A stretch of DNA of 64,000 nt from Niveispirillum sp. SYP-B3756 (GTDB taxonomy: Bacteria > Pseudomonadota > Alphaproteobacteria > Azospirillales > Azospirillaceae): positions 62,001 through 126,000 of the forward strand of contig NZ_WIDQ01000003.1 in NCBI RefSeq assembly GCF_009495745.1, given 5' to 3'. Position 1 is the first letter of the stretch. Each line of letters begins with the position of its first letter. Shown here one piece after another: positions 49,567 to 58,253 of the stretch. The notes beneath the pieces are model-generated. The model had not been told where the DNA came from. It ran no database searches and saw only the letters and a program-made list of their open reading frames with translations. A program made the translations under genes and the position numbers.

Positions 49567-50351
49567 TGGGTGATTTTTCCGGTGTGACGACCCTGGTGCT
49601 GGCCGGCTCCCGCGGGCCGGAAGACCCGGTGGCCAAGCTGGGCGGGGTCAGCCACAAGGCGTTCGTGCCGGTGGCCGGCGTGCCCATGCTGCTGCGGGTG
49701 GTGCGGGCGCTGCTGGCCAGCCCCAGCATCGGCACCATCCATGTCGCGATCGAACGGCCCGATCTGGTGCAGGCCGATACGGAACTGGCGCTGCTGCTGG
49801 CCAGCGGCCGCCTGCGCCTGTTGCCGGCAGAGGGCAGCCCCAGCCGCAGCGTTGCCGCCGCCCTGGATGCGCTGGGCACGCCGCTGTTCGTCACCACGGC
49901 AGACCATGCGCTGCTGCGCCCGGAATGGGTGGAGCATTTCCTGACACATCTGCCGGCCGGCAGCGATGTCTGTGCCGCCCTGGCCCGGGATCGGGCGGTG
50001 ATGGCGGCGGTGCCGGATACGCAGCGGACATATCTGCGCTTTGCCGACGGGGCCTTTTCCGGCTGCAACATGTTCGCCTTCCGCACGCCCAATGCTGCCG
50101 GCATCGCCCGGCTGTGGCGGCAGGTGGAGGCGCAGCGCAAGAACCCGCTGCGCATGATCCGCCTGCTGGGCCCCTGGTCCATCCTGCGCTTCCTGCTGGG
50201 CCGCCTGACCATCACGGCCGCCCTGGCCCGGCTGGGCAAGCTGGCGGGGGCCAGGGCGGCCATGGTGGACATGCCCTTCGGCATGGCTGCCGTGGATGTG
50301 GACAAGGCCGCCGATCTGGAACTGGCGGAAAGGCTGCTGACGCGTGGGTGA
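49566..50351 (+). CDS. MobA-like NTP transferase domain protein
   Basis: 261 residues. The nucleotidyltransferase Rossmann-like domain begins LVLAGSRGPEDPVAKLGGVS, with KAFVPVAGVPMLLRVVRALL and FVTTADHALLRPEWV (metal-binding Asp). This matches MobA/IspD-type NTP_transf_3 proteins, but the LAGG loop reads LAGS, and the C-terminal part after residue 160 is specific. It probably activates a small alcohol or sugar phosphate with a nucleotide, e.g. for a lipid head group; substrate unknown. The ATG overlaps the stop of the GNAT gene. Last gene of the lptFG-hydroxylase-GNAT run; it ends 19 bases before a convergent gene. Confidence 0.75.
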   Translation: MGDFSGVTTLVLAGSRGPEDPVAKLGGVSHKAFVPVAGVPMLLRVVRALLASPSIGTIHVAIERPDLVQADTELALLLASGRLRLLPAEGSPSRSVAAALDALGTPLFVTTADHALLRPEWVEHFLTHLPAGSDVCAALARDRAVMAAVPDTQRTYLRFADGAFSGCNMFAFRTPNAAGIARLWRQVEAQRKNPLRMIRLLGPWSILRFLLGRLTITAALARLGKLAGARAAMVDMPFGMAAVDVDKAADLELAERLLTRG

Positions 50352-50370
50352 GGGGGGGCGCAGACGCCCC

Positions 50371-51030
50371 CTATTCCATCAGCCGCGATTCGATATCCCG
50401 CGCCGTCCATTCATCCAGACCCAGCCGGGCAGCCAGCATGGCCAGAAAGGCGCGTTCGGCCGGGGTATCGACATCAATGGCCAGGAAGGCGGCACCATAG
50501 ACCTCTGCCGCTGTCACCGGGTCGCGCACGCGGGCGATCAACGCATCCAGATCCACCGGTTGCCGCATCAGCCGGTCCAGATGGCCCCAATCCTGCCGGT
50601 CGGCCCCCGATTCGATGAGATAGTTTTCCAACCGCGCCCGTTCTTCGGCATCCAGCACCCCATCTGCCTTGGCGGCTGCCACCATGGCAGTCAGCAGCAG
50701 ATCGGCATCGGGCGTCGTGGGCGTGTGGCCCTGCCAGGGCCGTTGAAAGGGGGGCTGATTACCGCTGCCATAGGAGGGGTGCGGTGGTGGCGGGGCATAG
50801 CCCTTGTAGCCGCTCTGGTTCTGGCTCTGCCGTTGGCGATACTGTTCATAGGCGGCCATGCCGATGCTGGCCAGCAATGCCAGCCCTCCCTTGGAGCCAA
50901 GCGCTTTGCCGGCAATACCGCCTAACCCGCTGCCGCCATAGCTGTGTTTGTATTTTTTCTTCTTCCCGCCCAGCACATGGCGGGACAGTCCCGATTGCAG
51001 CAGCGAACCCAACAATTTTTCCAGGCTCAT
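50371..51030 (-). CDS. DUF533 / TerB-like protein (YebE type)
   Basis: 219 residues. The N-terminal SLEKLLGSLLQSGLSRHVLG is followed by a basic patch (GGKKKKYKHS), a glycine-rich hydrophobic segment (GLALLASIGMAAYEQY), a Gln/Pro/Gly-rich linker and a C-terminal helical domain. The last part (MVAAAKADGVLDAEERARL) is TerB-like, with acidic residues able to bind metal. It resembles E. coli YebE, an envelope-stress protein. AAGGATCACAAAG precedes the ATG at 51030; the upstream extension is not family-like. Single gene, convergent with the NTP transferase. Confidence 0.85.
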   Translation of the reverse strand: MSLEKLLGSLLQSGLSRHVLGGKKKKYKHSYGGSGLGGIAGKALGSKGGLALLASIGMAAYEQYRQRQSQNQSGYKGYAPPPPHPSYGSGNQPPFQRPWQGHTPTTPDADLLLTAMVAAAKADGVLDAEERARLENYLIESGADRQDWGHLDRLMRQPVDLDALIARVRDPVTAAEVYGAAFLAIDVDTPAERAFLAMLAARLGLDEWTARDIESRLME

Positions 51031-51161
51031 CTTTGTGATCCTTCCCGTTCCCGCCCATGACCGCGGCGGAACTGCCAATACAGGCATAGATGGGAAGGGC
51101 AGGGGGTTTTGTCGCCCCCACCAAAGGCTTGATCCGCCTGTCAGGCGGAAGAGGTAGGTAA

Positions 51162-51200
51162 AAGAAAACGGCGTCCGGGTTGCCCCCGAACGCCGTTTTC
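51162..51200 (-). terminator. Rho-independent terminator of trcR
   Basis: Read on the minus strand, GAAAACGGCGTTCGGG pairs with CCGGACGCCGTTTTC (one mismatch or bulge) and continues into TTTTACC. It begins 26 bases after the stop of the DUF1013 gene. Confidence 0.85.
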
Positions 51201-51225
51201 ACGCTTTCAGACAGTTCCGCCGCGA

Positions 51226-51828
51226 TCAATCCCGGATCGGGCCGGCGTCATCCTCATCGCCGCTTTCATAATCCGGCACATGCACGTCGGCCTGGCTCAG
51301 CTCCGGACGGCCACGGCGGGCCCGTTCCAGGGCTGCATCCAGTTCGCGCTGGGTGCACAGACCCAGCAGCACCGGGTTGCGTGCCTTGATGTTGGCGGCG
51401 TTCCAGTGCGTCTTGTCCCGCACGGCGGCAATGGTCGGCTTGGTGGTGCCGATCAGCTTGCAGAGCTGGGCATCCGACAGTTCCGGATGGGCCTTCAGCA
51501 GATGGGCCACCGCATCCGGCTTGTCACCGCGCTTGGTCACCGGCGTATAGCGCGGACCCTTGGAACGGGCCACCGGCTGCGGCAGATCCTGATGGCGCAT
51601 CCGCAGCTTCAGATCCTGGTTCTTTTCCGCGCGGGCGATTTCTTCCGCCGTCAACTCACCGCCGGCCACCGGGTCGCGGCCGACCATGCCAACCGCCACC
51701 TCGCCATCGGCGATGGCCTGCACCTCCAGCTCATGCATACCGCAGAATTCCGCGATCTGCTCGAAGCTGAGACCGGTGTTCTCGACCAACCAGATGGCGG
51801 TGGCCTTCGGCATCAGGGGCAGTGCCAT
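51226..51828 (-). CDS. trcR: DUF1013 protein, TrcR-type cell-cycle transcriptional regulator
   Basis: 200 residues. It is an alphaproteobacteria-specific family annotated as TrcR. The N-terminal PKATAIWLVENTGLSFEQIA and EFCGMHELEVQAIADGE look like a helix-turn-helix; a second one is likely in LSDAQLCKLIGTTKPTIAAV. The C-terminal part is acidic (YESGDEDDAGPIRD). The start at 51828 is certain: AGGAGGAAGC directly precedes it; the frame is open upstream to 52311 only by composition. It has its own terminator and is likely monocistronic. DNA targets are not visible. Confidence 0.9.
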   Translation of the reverse strand: MALPLMPKATAIWLVENTGLSFEQIAEFCGMHELEVQAIADGEVAVGMVGRDPVAGGELTAEEIARAEKNQDLKLRMRHQDLPQPVARSKGPRYTPVTKRGDKPDAVAHLLKAHPELSDAQLCKLIGTTKPTIAAVRDKTHWNAANIKARNPVLLGLCTQRELDAALERARRGRPELSQADVHVPDYESGDEDDAGPIRD

Positions 51829-52010
51829 GCTTCCTCCTAAAACGCGATACCGGGGGTGCCCCGGCACTCTCAAAAAAGCCTGCGCAAACGCAAAAGCCGC
51901 CCGTCGTGCGCGGGAGGGGCCCCGCGCAGCCAACCGGACGGACAAGACAGCGTGCAAATCACCTATAGCGTCACGCCGTCCGACAAGCCACGGGATTCTT
52001 GCAGCGCTGT

Positions 52011-53006
52011 TCAGGGGATCAACACTATTTTCCCAATATGACCGGATGCTTCCATCAGCCGATGGGCACTGGCCGCCTGTTCCAGCGGGAAGCGGGCATG
52101 GATGACCGGGCGCACCCGGCCCGCCGCGACCAGCGGCCAGACATGGCGTTGCACCGCCGCCGCCAGGGCGGCCTTCTGCGCCACCGGCCGGGCACGCAGG
52201 GTGGAACCGGTCAGGGTCAGGCGCTTCAACATCACCGGAGTTAGATTGATTTCCGCCTTCGGTCCGCGCAGAAAGGCGATGGTGACATGGCGGCCATCCG
52301 GTGCCAGGCATTCGATATTGCGGGGCAGGTAATCACCGCCCACCATATCCAGCACCACATCCACGCCGCGCCTGCCCGTCAGTTCCTTAATGACGGCGAC
52401 GAAATCTTCCCCCCGGTAATCGATGCCGCGATCCGCGCCTAAGGTTTCGCAGGCCCGTGCCTTCTCCGGGCCGCCGGCGGTGGCATAGACGGTACTACCC
52501 AGCGCCTTGGCCAGCTGGATGGCGATGCTGCCGATGCCAGAGGTACCACCATGTACCAGCAGGCTTTCACCCGGTTGCAGGTGCCCGCGTTCGAACACGT
52601 TCGACCAGACGGTGAAAATGGTTTCTGGCAGGGCGGCCGCTTCCTCCAGGTTCAACCCGTCGGGGATGGGCAGGCATTGCACAGCGGGGGCCGTGGCATA
52701 GTCGGCATAGCCGCCGCCGGCCAGCAGCGCGCATACCTTGTCGCCCACCGCCCAGCCATTCACCCCGTCACCCAGGGCGGCGATGGTGCCGGCCACTTCC
52801 AATCCTGGAATGTCGCTGGCTCCGGGCGGGGGCGGATAATGGCCTTGGCGCTGGATCACATCGGGCCGGTTCACGCCCGCCGCCTGGACGTGGATCAGCA
52901 CTTCCCCCGCCGCCGGGGTTGGCACCGGGCGTTGCGACATGACCAGCACCTCGGGTCCGCCGGGCTGCTGGATTTCCACCACGCGCATGGTCTGGGGTAT
53001 CGGCAT
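52011..53006 (-). CDS. NAD(P)H-quinone oxidoreductase, zeta-crystallin/PIG3 type
   Basis: 331 residues, medium-chain dehydrogenase/reductase family without zinc ligands. The N-terminal GroES-like domain has RPVPTPAAGEVLIHVQAAGV and NRPDVIQRQGHYPPPPG. The Rossmann domain has LLVHGGTSGIGSIAIQLAKA for NADPH binding, and VDVVLDMVGGDYL. It matches the PIG3-like quinone oxidoreductase subfamily. AGGAGAGAAAAG precedes the ATG at 53006. It is divergent from the DUF1192 gene, 107 bases apart. Confidence 0.9.
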   Translation of the reverse strand: MPIPQTMRVVEIQQPGGPEVLVMSQRPVPTPAAGEVLIHVQAAGVNRPDVIQRQGHYPPPPGASDIPGLEVAGTIAALGDGVNGWAVGDKVCALLAGGGYADYATAPAVQCLPIPDGLNLEEAAALPETIFTVWSNVFERGHLQPGESLLVHGGTSGIGSIAIQLAKALGSTVYATAGGPEKARACETLGADRGIDYRGEDFVAVIKELTGRRGVDVVLDMVGGDYLPRNIECLAPDGRHVTIAFLRGPKAEINLTPVMLKRLTLTGSTLRARPVAQKAALAAAVQRHVWPLVAAGRVRPVIHARFPLEQAASAHRLMEASGHIGKIVLIP

Positions 53007-53113
53007 CTTTTCTCTCCTACCGGGCGGTTGCGCTGTTGCTGTGGCATAGCGCAGAATGAACACGCGTGCTGTGCGTCATGTCGCAGCAAACGGGCAGGGA
53101 AGGGGAAAGGGCC

Positions 53114-53302
53114 ATGGGTTTTGATCTGGATGAGCTGTTGCCCACGAAAATCCCGAAAAAGCCGGTGGATTTGAACGGCCTGTCGATCAGCGACCTGCAG
53201 GATTACATTGCAGCGCTGGAGTCGGAAATCACCCGTGCCCGCGACATGATCCAGAGTAAACAGGCCTCCGTTGTCGCTGCCCAGGCGTTTTTCAAGAAAT
53301 AG
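53114..53302 (+). CDS. DUF1192 small coiled-coil protein
   Basis: 62 residues. GFDLDELLPTKIPKKPVDLN and LSISDLQDYIAALESEI are the DUF1192 signature, followed by an amphipathic helix and the C-terminal KQASVVAAQAFFKK. GGGGAAAGGG precedes the ATG. The function is unknown; the family is confined to alphaproteobacteria. Its last 11 bases overlap, tail to tail, the end of the minus-strand ribbon-helix-helix gene. Confidence 0.88.
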   Translation: MGFDLDELLPTKIPKKPVDLNGLSISDLQDYIAALESEITRARDMIQSKQASVVAAQAFFKK

Positions 53303-53510
53303 ACGGGCGGCGGCAGGCTTCCAGCACATAGACCCGGATGGCGCTGGACAGGTTGCCGGTACGCGACGCGTCAATGCGCTCCACCAACGCATTGACGGCG
53401 ATGTTCTCCGCCGCCGCCAGCTCCTTCAACACATCCCAGAAGGGCTCTTCCAGCGTCACGCTGGTGGGATGGCCGGCGATCATCAGGGAACGTTTTTTCA
53501 CCTCGGTCAT
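53292..53510 (-). CDS. Ribbon-helix-helix domain protein
   Basis: 72 residues. KRSLMIAGHPTSVTLEEPFW looks like a beta strand followed by the first helix, then ELAAAENIAVNALVERIDAS fits the second helix of an RHH_4-type domain. The C-terminal part carries ALVERID...SSAIRVYVLEACR. It could bind DNA as a dimer; targets are unknown. AAGGGG lies 5 bases before the ATG. It starts 15 bases after the zapE stop, so it is the second gene of a zapE unit, an arrangement frequent in this class. Confidence 0.8.
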   Translation of the reverse strand: MTEVKKRSLMIAGHPTSVTLEEPFWDVLKELAAAENIAVNALVERIDASRTGNLSSAIRVYVLEACRRPSIS

Positions 53511-53525
53511 TGTCGCCCCTTGGCG

Positions 53526-54650
53526 TCAGGTGAGATGCGCGCGTTCCAGATAATCCCGCGCCTGCATTTCCATCATGCGGCTGACGGTGCGCTGGAATTC
53601 AAAGGCATGGGTACCCTCCGCATAGATGCGTTCGGGCGCCACCTCAGCGGCGATGACGGCATTCACCTTATGCTCATACAGCGCGTCGATCAGGGTCATG
53701 AAGCGCTTGGCCTCATTACGCTGGGCGTCTGACAGTTTGGGCACATAGTCGATCAGCACCGTATGGAAATGCGTGGCGATGGCCAGATAATCCCCGGCCC
53801 CCAGCGGTTTGGCGCAGAGATCATCAAAGCTGAACCAGGCAACGCCGCGGGCCGCGCGCGGCACCGCCACCTTGCGGCCCTGCACCGTCAACTCCACCGG
53901 CTCCGGGGTCTGCCCGTCGGTCAGATCATCAAAGGTGCGCTGCATGGCAGTACTGCTGCCGGGGCCCAGCGGGTAATGATAGACCTTGGCCCCCATCAGC
54001 CGGGCCAGCCGGTAATCCCGCTCCGATGCCAGATGCAGCACATCCAGCTTTTCCTTCAGCAGGGCGATGAAGGGCAGGAAAAGCGGACGGTTCAGCCCAT
54101 CCTTGTACAGATCATCGGGGGCCCAGTTGCTTGTGGCCACCATCACGATGCCCTGATCGAACAGGGCGGTGAACAGCCGGCCCAAAATCATGGCGTTGGT
54201 CACGTCGGTGACGTGGAATTCATCAAAACAGAGCAGCCAGCCCTTGGCGGCGATCTGCTTGGACAGTTCCACCACCTCATCCCCGCCCTTGCGAGCAACG
54301 GAACCTTCGCGGCGGATGGCGTGCAGCCTTTCATGCACTTCCAGCATGAAAGCATGGAAATGCACCCGCACCTTCTGTTCCACCGGCACGGTTTCATAGA
54401 ACAAATCCATCAGCATGGATTTGCCGCGGCCGACATCGCCATAGATGAACAGGCCCTGCGGCGCGGGATCAGGCCGGCGGGTCAGGCCGAACCGGGCGCG
54501 CCAGCCGGTCTGGCCGCTGGCAGGCTTGTAATCCTTCAGCGCGTGCCACAGGCTTTGCAGCTTTTCCGCCGCCAGTTCCTGGGCGGGATCGGCCTTCAGG
54601 GTGCCGGTGCCCCGGCGGGCGCGGTAGACGGAAAGGGGGCCTTCGGTCAT
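53526..54650 (-). CDS. zapE: Cell division ATPase ZapE (AFG1-like)
   Basis: 374 residues, P-loop ATPase. Walker A GDVGRGKSMLMDLFYE is near residue 71, Walker B WLLCFDEFHVTD near 140, and the sensor region is VMVATSNWAPDDLYKDGL. RARRGTGTLKADPAQELAAE is the family N-terminus. In E. coli ZapE modulates the Z ring under stress; mitochondrial homologues (AFG1/LACE1) act in respiratory quality control. It is first in a short minus-strand operon with the ribbon-helix-helix gene. Confidence 0.94.
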   Translation of the reverse strand: MTEGPLSVYRARRGTGTLKADPAQELAAEKLQSLWHALKDYKPASGQTGWRARFGLTRRPDPAPQGLFIYGDVGRGKSMLMDLFYETVPVEQKVRVHFHAFMLEVHERLHAIRREGSVARKGGDEVVELSKQIAAKGWLLCFDEFHVTDVTNAMILGRLFTALFDQGIVMVATSNWAPDDLYKDGLNRPLFLPFIALLKEKLDVLHLASERDYRLARLMGAKVYHYPLGPGSSTAMQRTFDDLTDGQTPEPVELTVQGRKVAVPRAARGVAWFSFDDLCAKPLGAGDYLAIATHFHTVLIDYVPKLSDAQRNEAKRFMTLIDALYEHKVNAVIAAEVAPERIYAEGTHAFEFQRTVSRMMEMQARDYLERAHLT

Positions 54651-54730
54651 CGGCTTCTGCTGCTCTGCGGCGTAACGGGCTGGGGATACCTAACGGGTTG
54701 CCCCCCATACCCGCAAGCCCCCTGGGCCTG

Positions 54731-54763
54731 GACCCTGCCTTGCCCGGCGGGGGAGGCAGGGTC
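54731..54763 (-). terminator. Hairpin after the solute-binding protein gene
   Basis: GACCCTGCCT and AGGCAGGGTC are perfect 10-base arms around a C/G-rich loop, 12 bases beyond the stop of the minus-strand gene at 54775. No U-run follows on that strand (TTTG occurs only on the plus side), so strength and direction are uncertain. Confidence 0.45.
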
Positions 54764-54774
54764 TTTGCCGGGCG

Positions 54775-55551
54775 TCAGGGCTGGCGGGCGGCCGCCATCA
54801 GCGGCGCCCAGTCGCCCAGCCCGTAGCGGCCCAGCAGCTTGCTCAAGGCGCCGCTGCGGCGCAGGTTACGCACCCCCTCATCCAGCTTGCGCGCCTGTTC
54901 TGCCGCCGCAAGGTTTCCAGGAGCAAAAGCGATATAGAGCGGGGTGGCGTTGTCAATCGGGTGGATTTCCACCAGGCCATCCATGCCCTGGGCAGCCAGG
55001 GAATATTCGGCCACATTCATATCCTCAATCACCGCATCCACCCGCTTGGCCAGCAATTTGCGCAGGTTCTGCACGGTGACGTCATCACCGGAGAGCAGCT
55101 CCACCTTGTCGCGGTTGGCGGCGATATAGGCATCCACCTCCTCGCCATAGGAGTAATCCTGCACGGCAGCCAGCTTCAGGGCTGTCAGGCTCTCCTGTCC
55201 TTTATACCGGAAGTTGCTGCCGCGCCGGGTGATGATGACATTCACCGACATGCCCATCGGCTCCGTCCCGAAAACAAAACCCTGGGCGTCGGCCTGGGTG
55301 GCACCGGCCACCGCCTCCAACTGGCCTTCGCGGGCGGCTTCCACCGCCCGGCTCCATGGCATCAACTGGTAATCCAGCTTGTCCTTGCCGAACACCGTCT
55401 GGGCAATTTCCACCATATAGCCCGGCTTCTCATCCCCCGGTGTGCAATTATAGGGGCACCAGTTATCGGCGCGCAGACGAATGGTGCTGTCGGCACCGGC
55501 CGGTACTGTGCCAGCTGCGATCATGACCAAGCCGATCAGAAGGTTTTTCAT
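54775..55551 (-). CDS. Periplasmic substrate-binding protein, SBP_bac_3 family
   Basis: 258 residues with a Sec signal peptide (MKNLLIGLVMIAAGTVPAGA). The mature protein starts with IRLRADNWCPYNCTPG and GYMVEIAQTVFG, the usual entry of family-3 solute-binding proteins. It then has QLMPWSRAVEAAREGQLEAV and LRKLLAKRVDAVIEDMNVAE. Two Cys in WCPYNC may pair. No permease or ATPase gene is adjacent. Such orphan proteins in this class often serve as sensors or have lost their transporter; the ligand (polar amino acid-like) is not determined. Confidence 0.85.
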   Translation of the reverse strand: MKNLLIGLVMIAAGTVPAGADSTIRLRADNWCPYNCTPGDEKPGYMVEIAQTVFGKDKLDYQLMPWSRAVEAAREGQLEAVAGATQADAQGFVFGTEPMGMSVNVIITRRGSNFRYKGQESLTALKLAAVQDYSYGEEVDAYIAANRDKVELLSGDDVTVQNLRKLLAKRVDAVIEDMNVAEYSLAAQGMDGLVEIHPIDNATPLYIAFAPGNLAAAEQARKLDEGVRNLRRSGALSKLLGRYGLGDWAPLMAAARQP

Positions 55552-55737
55552 GGTTTTGCCCCCCAGCCAATTCCACCATTGATCGTGCCAGAATTTTATT
55601 TCGATTATGCGGCTGGTTTTGCGACAAGCCCGTGCGAAGCCCGCCCGTTATTCCGATTGCAACTTCGTTCCGGCTGGGTAATCGTGGTTTCATGGTCCCG
55701 CCCCCCCAAGGCACTTCTGCTAGCGCCCCCTCATCAT

Positions 55738-56976
55738 ATGACCGACAAACCGGACAGGCCCGCCCGCCCCGGCGCCATGGTGGCTTATGAGGAGGCCAAG
55801 GCGCTGGCCGTCAGCCCTGACCCGCAGGTGCGCGCCGATCTGGCGGCCCGGCCCGATCTGGCGCCGGAACTGCTGTTCTATATGGCCGATGATGATGATC
55901 CGGCGGTGCGCCGCGCCGTGGCCATGCATGAATCCACACCTTTGCGGGTGGCCCCCCGGCTGGCGCGTGACCGGGATGTGGATGTGCGCGTCATGCTGGC
56001 CCGCCGGCTGGCCCGTGCCCTGCCACACTTGTCGGCGGCGGAAAGCGTGGCCCTGCGCGATATCGCCCTGCACGCGCTGACCATGCTGGCCGCCGATCAG
56101 GTGGTGCGGGTGCGTGCTGCCGTGGCCGGTGCGCTGCGCGATGTTGCCGTGGCCCCGCCGGCCCTGATCGCCACCCTGGCGCGCGATGTGGCGCGGGAGG
56201 TGGCGGAACCCATCCTGCGATCCTGCATCAACCTGCCGGATCAGGAACTGATCGCCATTGTCGGCGCCCAGCCCATCCCCTGGGTGCTGGAGGCGATTGC
56301 CCGGCGCGCAAAACTGTCTCCCCCGCTGGCCGATGCGGTGGCGGCCCAGGGTGACCGGGTGGCCACGGCCACGCTGCTGGCCAATCCGGGGGCAAGCCTG
56401 TCGGACCAGGGGCTGGACGGGTTGGTGGAAGGCCGGCTGGCGGTGACCCAGCAGCCGGCCAACGCGGTCAAGTCGCTGCTGCCCCCCGGCCTGCTGGGCC
56501 GGCTGTCCCGCATCATTGATGACAGCGTGCGCGGCGAACTGGTGGCGCATGGTTTTGACCGGGAGGACCGGCAGGAAATCGTCGCCGTCACCCAGCGCCG
56601 GTTGGAATGGGCGCGCGATTATGTGAAACGGGAACCGGCCGACGCCAAGGCCCTGCGCCTGAAGGCGGAAGGCCGTTTGTCGGAAGAGGTGGTGTGGGAT
56701 GCGCTGTCCTGGGGCGACAAGGGTTTCGTGCGCGCGGCGCTGGCGCTGCGCGCCGATCTGCCGCCCGATCTGGTGCAGCGCATCATTGATACGCAGAGCG
56801 CGCGCGCCATCACGGCGCTGGCCTGGCGGGCCGGGCTTTCCATGCGTTGCGCCCGTCTGCTGCAACTGAAATCCGGCCTGCCGCCCACGAAACTGCTGAA
56901 CGCCCGTAACGGGGTGGACTACCCGATGACAGAGGAACAGATGCGCTGGCAACTGGGCCTGTTCGGGGTGGAATGA
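55738..56976 (+). CDS. DUF2336 HEAT-like repeat protein
   Basis: 412 residues. The N-terminal half is made of short helical repeats with VRADLAARPDLAPELLFYMA, DDDPAVRRAVAMHESTP and DVDVRVMLARRLARAL, typical of DUF2336/HEAT-like alphaproteobacterial proteins. The C-terminal half (EIVAVTQRRLEWARDYVKRE onward) repeats a similar pattern and ends EEQMRWQLGLFGVE. No signal or membrane segment. Function unknown. The ATG at 55738 has no clear ribosome site; an ATG 13 codons later is possible. The upstream frame is antisense to the solute-binding protein and is not used. Confidence 0.82.
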   Translation: MTDKPDRPARPGAMVAYEEAKALAVSPDPQVRADLAARPDLAPELLFYMADDDDPAVRRAVAMHESTPLRVAPRLARDRDVDVRVMLARRLARALPHLSAAESVALRDIALHALTMLAADQVVRVRAAVAGALRDVAVAPPALIATLARDVAREVAEPILRSCINLPDQELIAIVGAQPIPWVLEAIARRAKLSPPLADAVAAQGDRVATATLLANPGASLSDQGLDGLVEGRLAVTQQPANAVKSLLPPGLLGRLSRIIDDSVRGELVAHGFDREDRQEIVAVTQRRLEWARDYVKREPADAKALRLKAEGRLSEEVVWDALSWGDKGFVRAALALRADLPPDLVQRIIDTQSARAITALAWRAGLSMRCARLLQLKSGLPPTKLLNARNGVDYPMTEEQMRWQLGLFGVE

Positions 56977-57025
56977 CAGCCGATTCCACGATTGCCATCC
57001 AAAAACTGTCGCTCCCGCCGTTTCC

Positions 57026-57358
57026 TCAATCCACTTCTTGGAACGGGTTTTTGCCGTCGCGGCTTTCCACCTCGATCACCCAGAGGTCGGGGTCACGCTT
57101 GGTGTGGCGGTCGATGAAGGCGGCGGCCTCCATCTCATCCATCAGGGCGCCATTGGCGCCCGGTACCCAGCCCAGCTTGCCGGACAGGTCGCGCCCCTGG
57201 GTGAACAGCTTGTTGCCCTGGCCCAGTAGGGCGATTTTCAGCAGGATCAGCCCCCCTTCCCGATCCCCCTTGCGCAGCACATAGGCACCGATACCGGTGC
57301 TGTTGCAGCGGCGCAGGCCGGCCTGCACGATCAGGTGGGTGGGCAGGCGGTCTTCCAT
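57026..57358 (-). CDS. DUF1491 family protein
   Basis: 110 residues. MEDRLPTHLIVQAGLRRCNS, YVLRKGDREGGLILLKIA and IDRHTKRDPDLWVIEVESRD are family hallmarks. It is a compact cytoplasmic protein of unknown function, common in alphaproteobacteria. It ends 49 bases after the convergent DUF2336 gene and is divergent from surE. Confidence 0.88.
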   Translation of the reverse strand: MEDRLPTHLIVQAGLRRCNSTGIGAYVLRKGDREGGLILLKIALLGQGNKLFTQGRDLSGKLGWVPGANGALMDEMEAAAFIDRHTKRDPDLWVIEVESRDGKNPFQEVD

Positions 57359-57469
57359 GGGATTGGCTTTCCGGCAGGATGGGGATCGACTTCAAACGCC
57401 CGTCGGCTTCAAATGGGGCCGACGAGAGATCAACAACACCATGCGGACCCGATGATGCAAGAGCCAGTG

Positions 57470-58228
57470 ATGTTCAATCGCGCCCTTCTGACCAATGATG
57501 ACGGGATTGATGCGCCCGGTCTGGCCGCCCTGGCCGCGGCGGTGGCCCCGCTGGCGCGGGAAATCTGGGTGGTGGCGCCCGAACATGATCAGAGCGGGGT
57601 GTCGCGGGCGCTCTCGCTTTACACCCCGCTGCGGCTTTATCCACGGGGGGAGCGGCGCTTTGCCGTCAGCGGCACGCCCAGCGACTGCGTGGCGATGGCG
57701 CTGCGGGTGGTGATGGCGGACAACCCGCCGGATATCGTGTTTTCCGGCATCAATCGCGGCGCCAATCTGGCCGATGAGGTGGGATATTCCGGCACGGTCA
57801 GCGGGGCGATGATGGCGCGGCTGCTGGGCGTGCCGTCCTATGCCGTCAGCCAGGCCTGGCGCGACCGGGAGAATGTGCGCTGGCACACGGCCATCCAGGC
57901 GCTGCCCGCTGTGGTGCGCCGCTTCGGCCCGGCCCCGCGCACGGTGTTGAACGTGAATTTCCCCGATCTGGAGCCAGACGAACTGACCGGCCTGTCCATC
58001 ACCCGCCAGGGCCAGCCGGGTTCCATGTCGGTGGAGGTGGAACAGCGCAGCGATACGCGGGGTTATGCCTATCACTGGCTGGCCCTGCGCCGCCGCCAGG
58101 GGGCGCCGATGCCGGATGGCAGCGACATCGCGGCCCTGCGCCGGGGGGAAATCAGCGTCTGCCCGCTGGGCTTTGATTTCACCGATGAGGCCATGCTGGA
58201 GGAACTGCGCGCGGCGGGTGGGGTATAG
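57470..58228 (+). CDS. surE: 5'/3'-nucleotidase SurE
   Basis: 252 residues, the usual length. It is a divalent-metal survival phosphatase acting on nucleoside monophosphates. LLTNDDGIDAPGLAAL holds the two metal Asp residues, APEHDQSGVSRALSLY the Ser/His region, SGTPSDCVAMAL a conserved loop, and FSGINRGANLADEVGYSGTV the Asn ligand. The start at 57470 fits the family N-terminus; ATGs at 57452 and 57455 are alternatives, and no strong ribosome site decides. It normally sits near pcm in other bacteria; pcm is not seen here. Confidence 0.92.
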   Translation: MFNRALLTNDDGIDAPGLAALAAAVAPLAREIWVVAPEHDQSGVSRALSLYTPLRLYPRGERRFAVSGTPSDCVAMALRVVMADNPPDIVFSGINRGANLADEVGYSGTVSGAMMARLLGVPSYAVSQAWRDRENVRWHTAIQALPAVVRRFGPAPRTVLNVNFPDLEPDELTGLSITRQGQPGSMSVEVEQRSDTRGYAYHWLALRRRQGAPMPDGSDIAALRRGEISVCPLGFDFTDEAMLEELRAAGGV

Positions 58229-58253
58229 CGGTTGGGGATATTTCGACCCCTTT

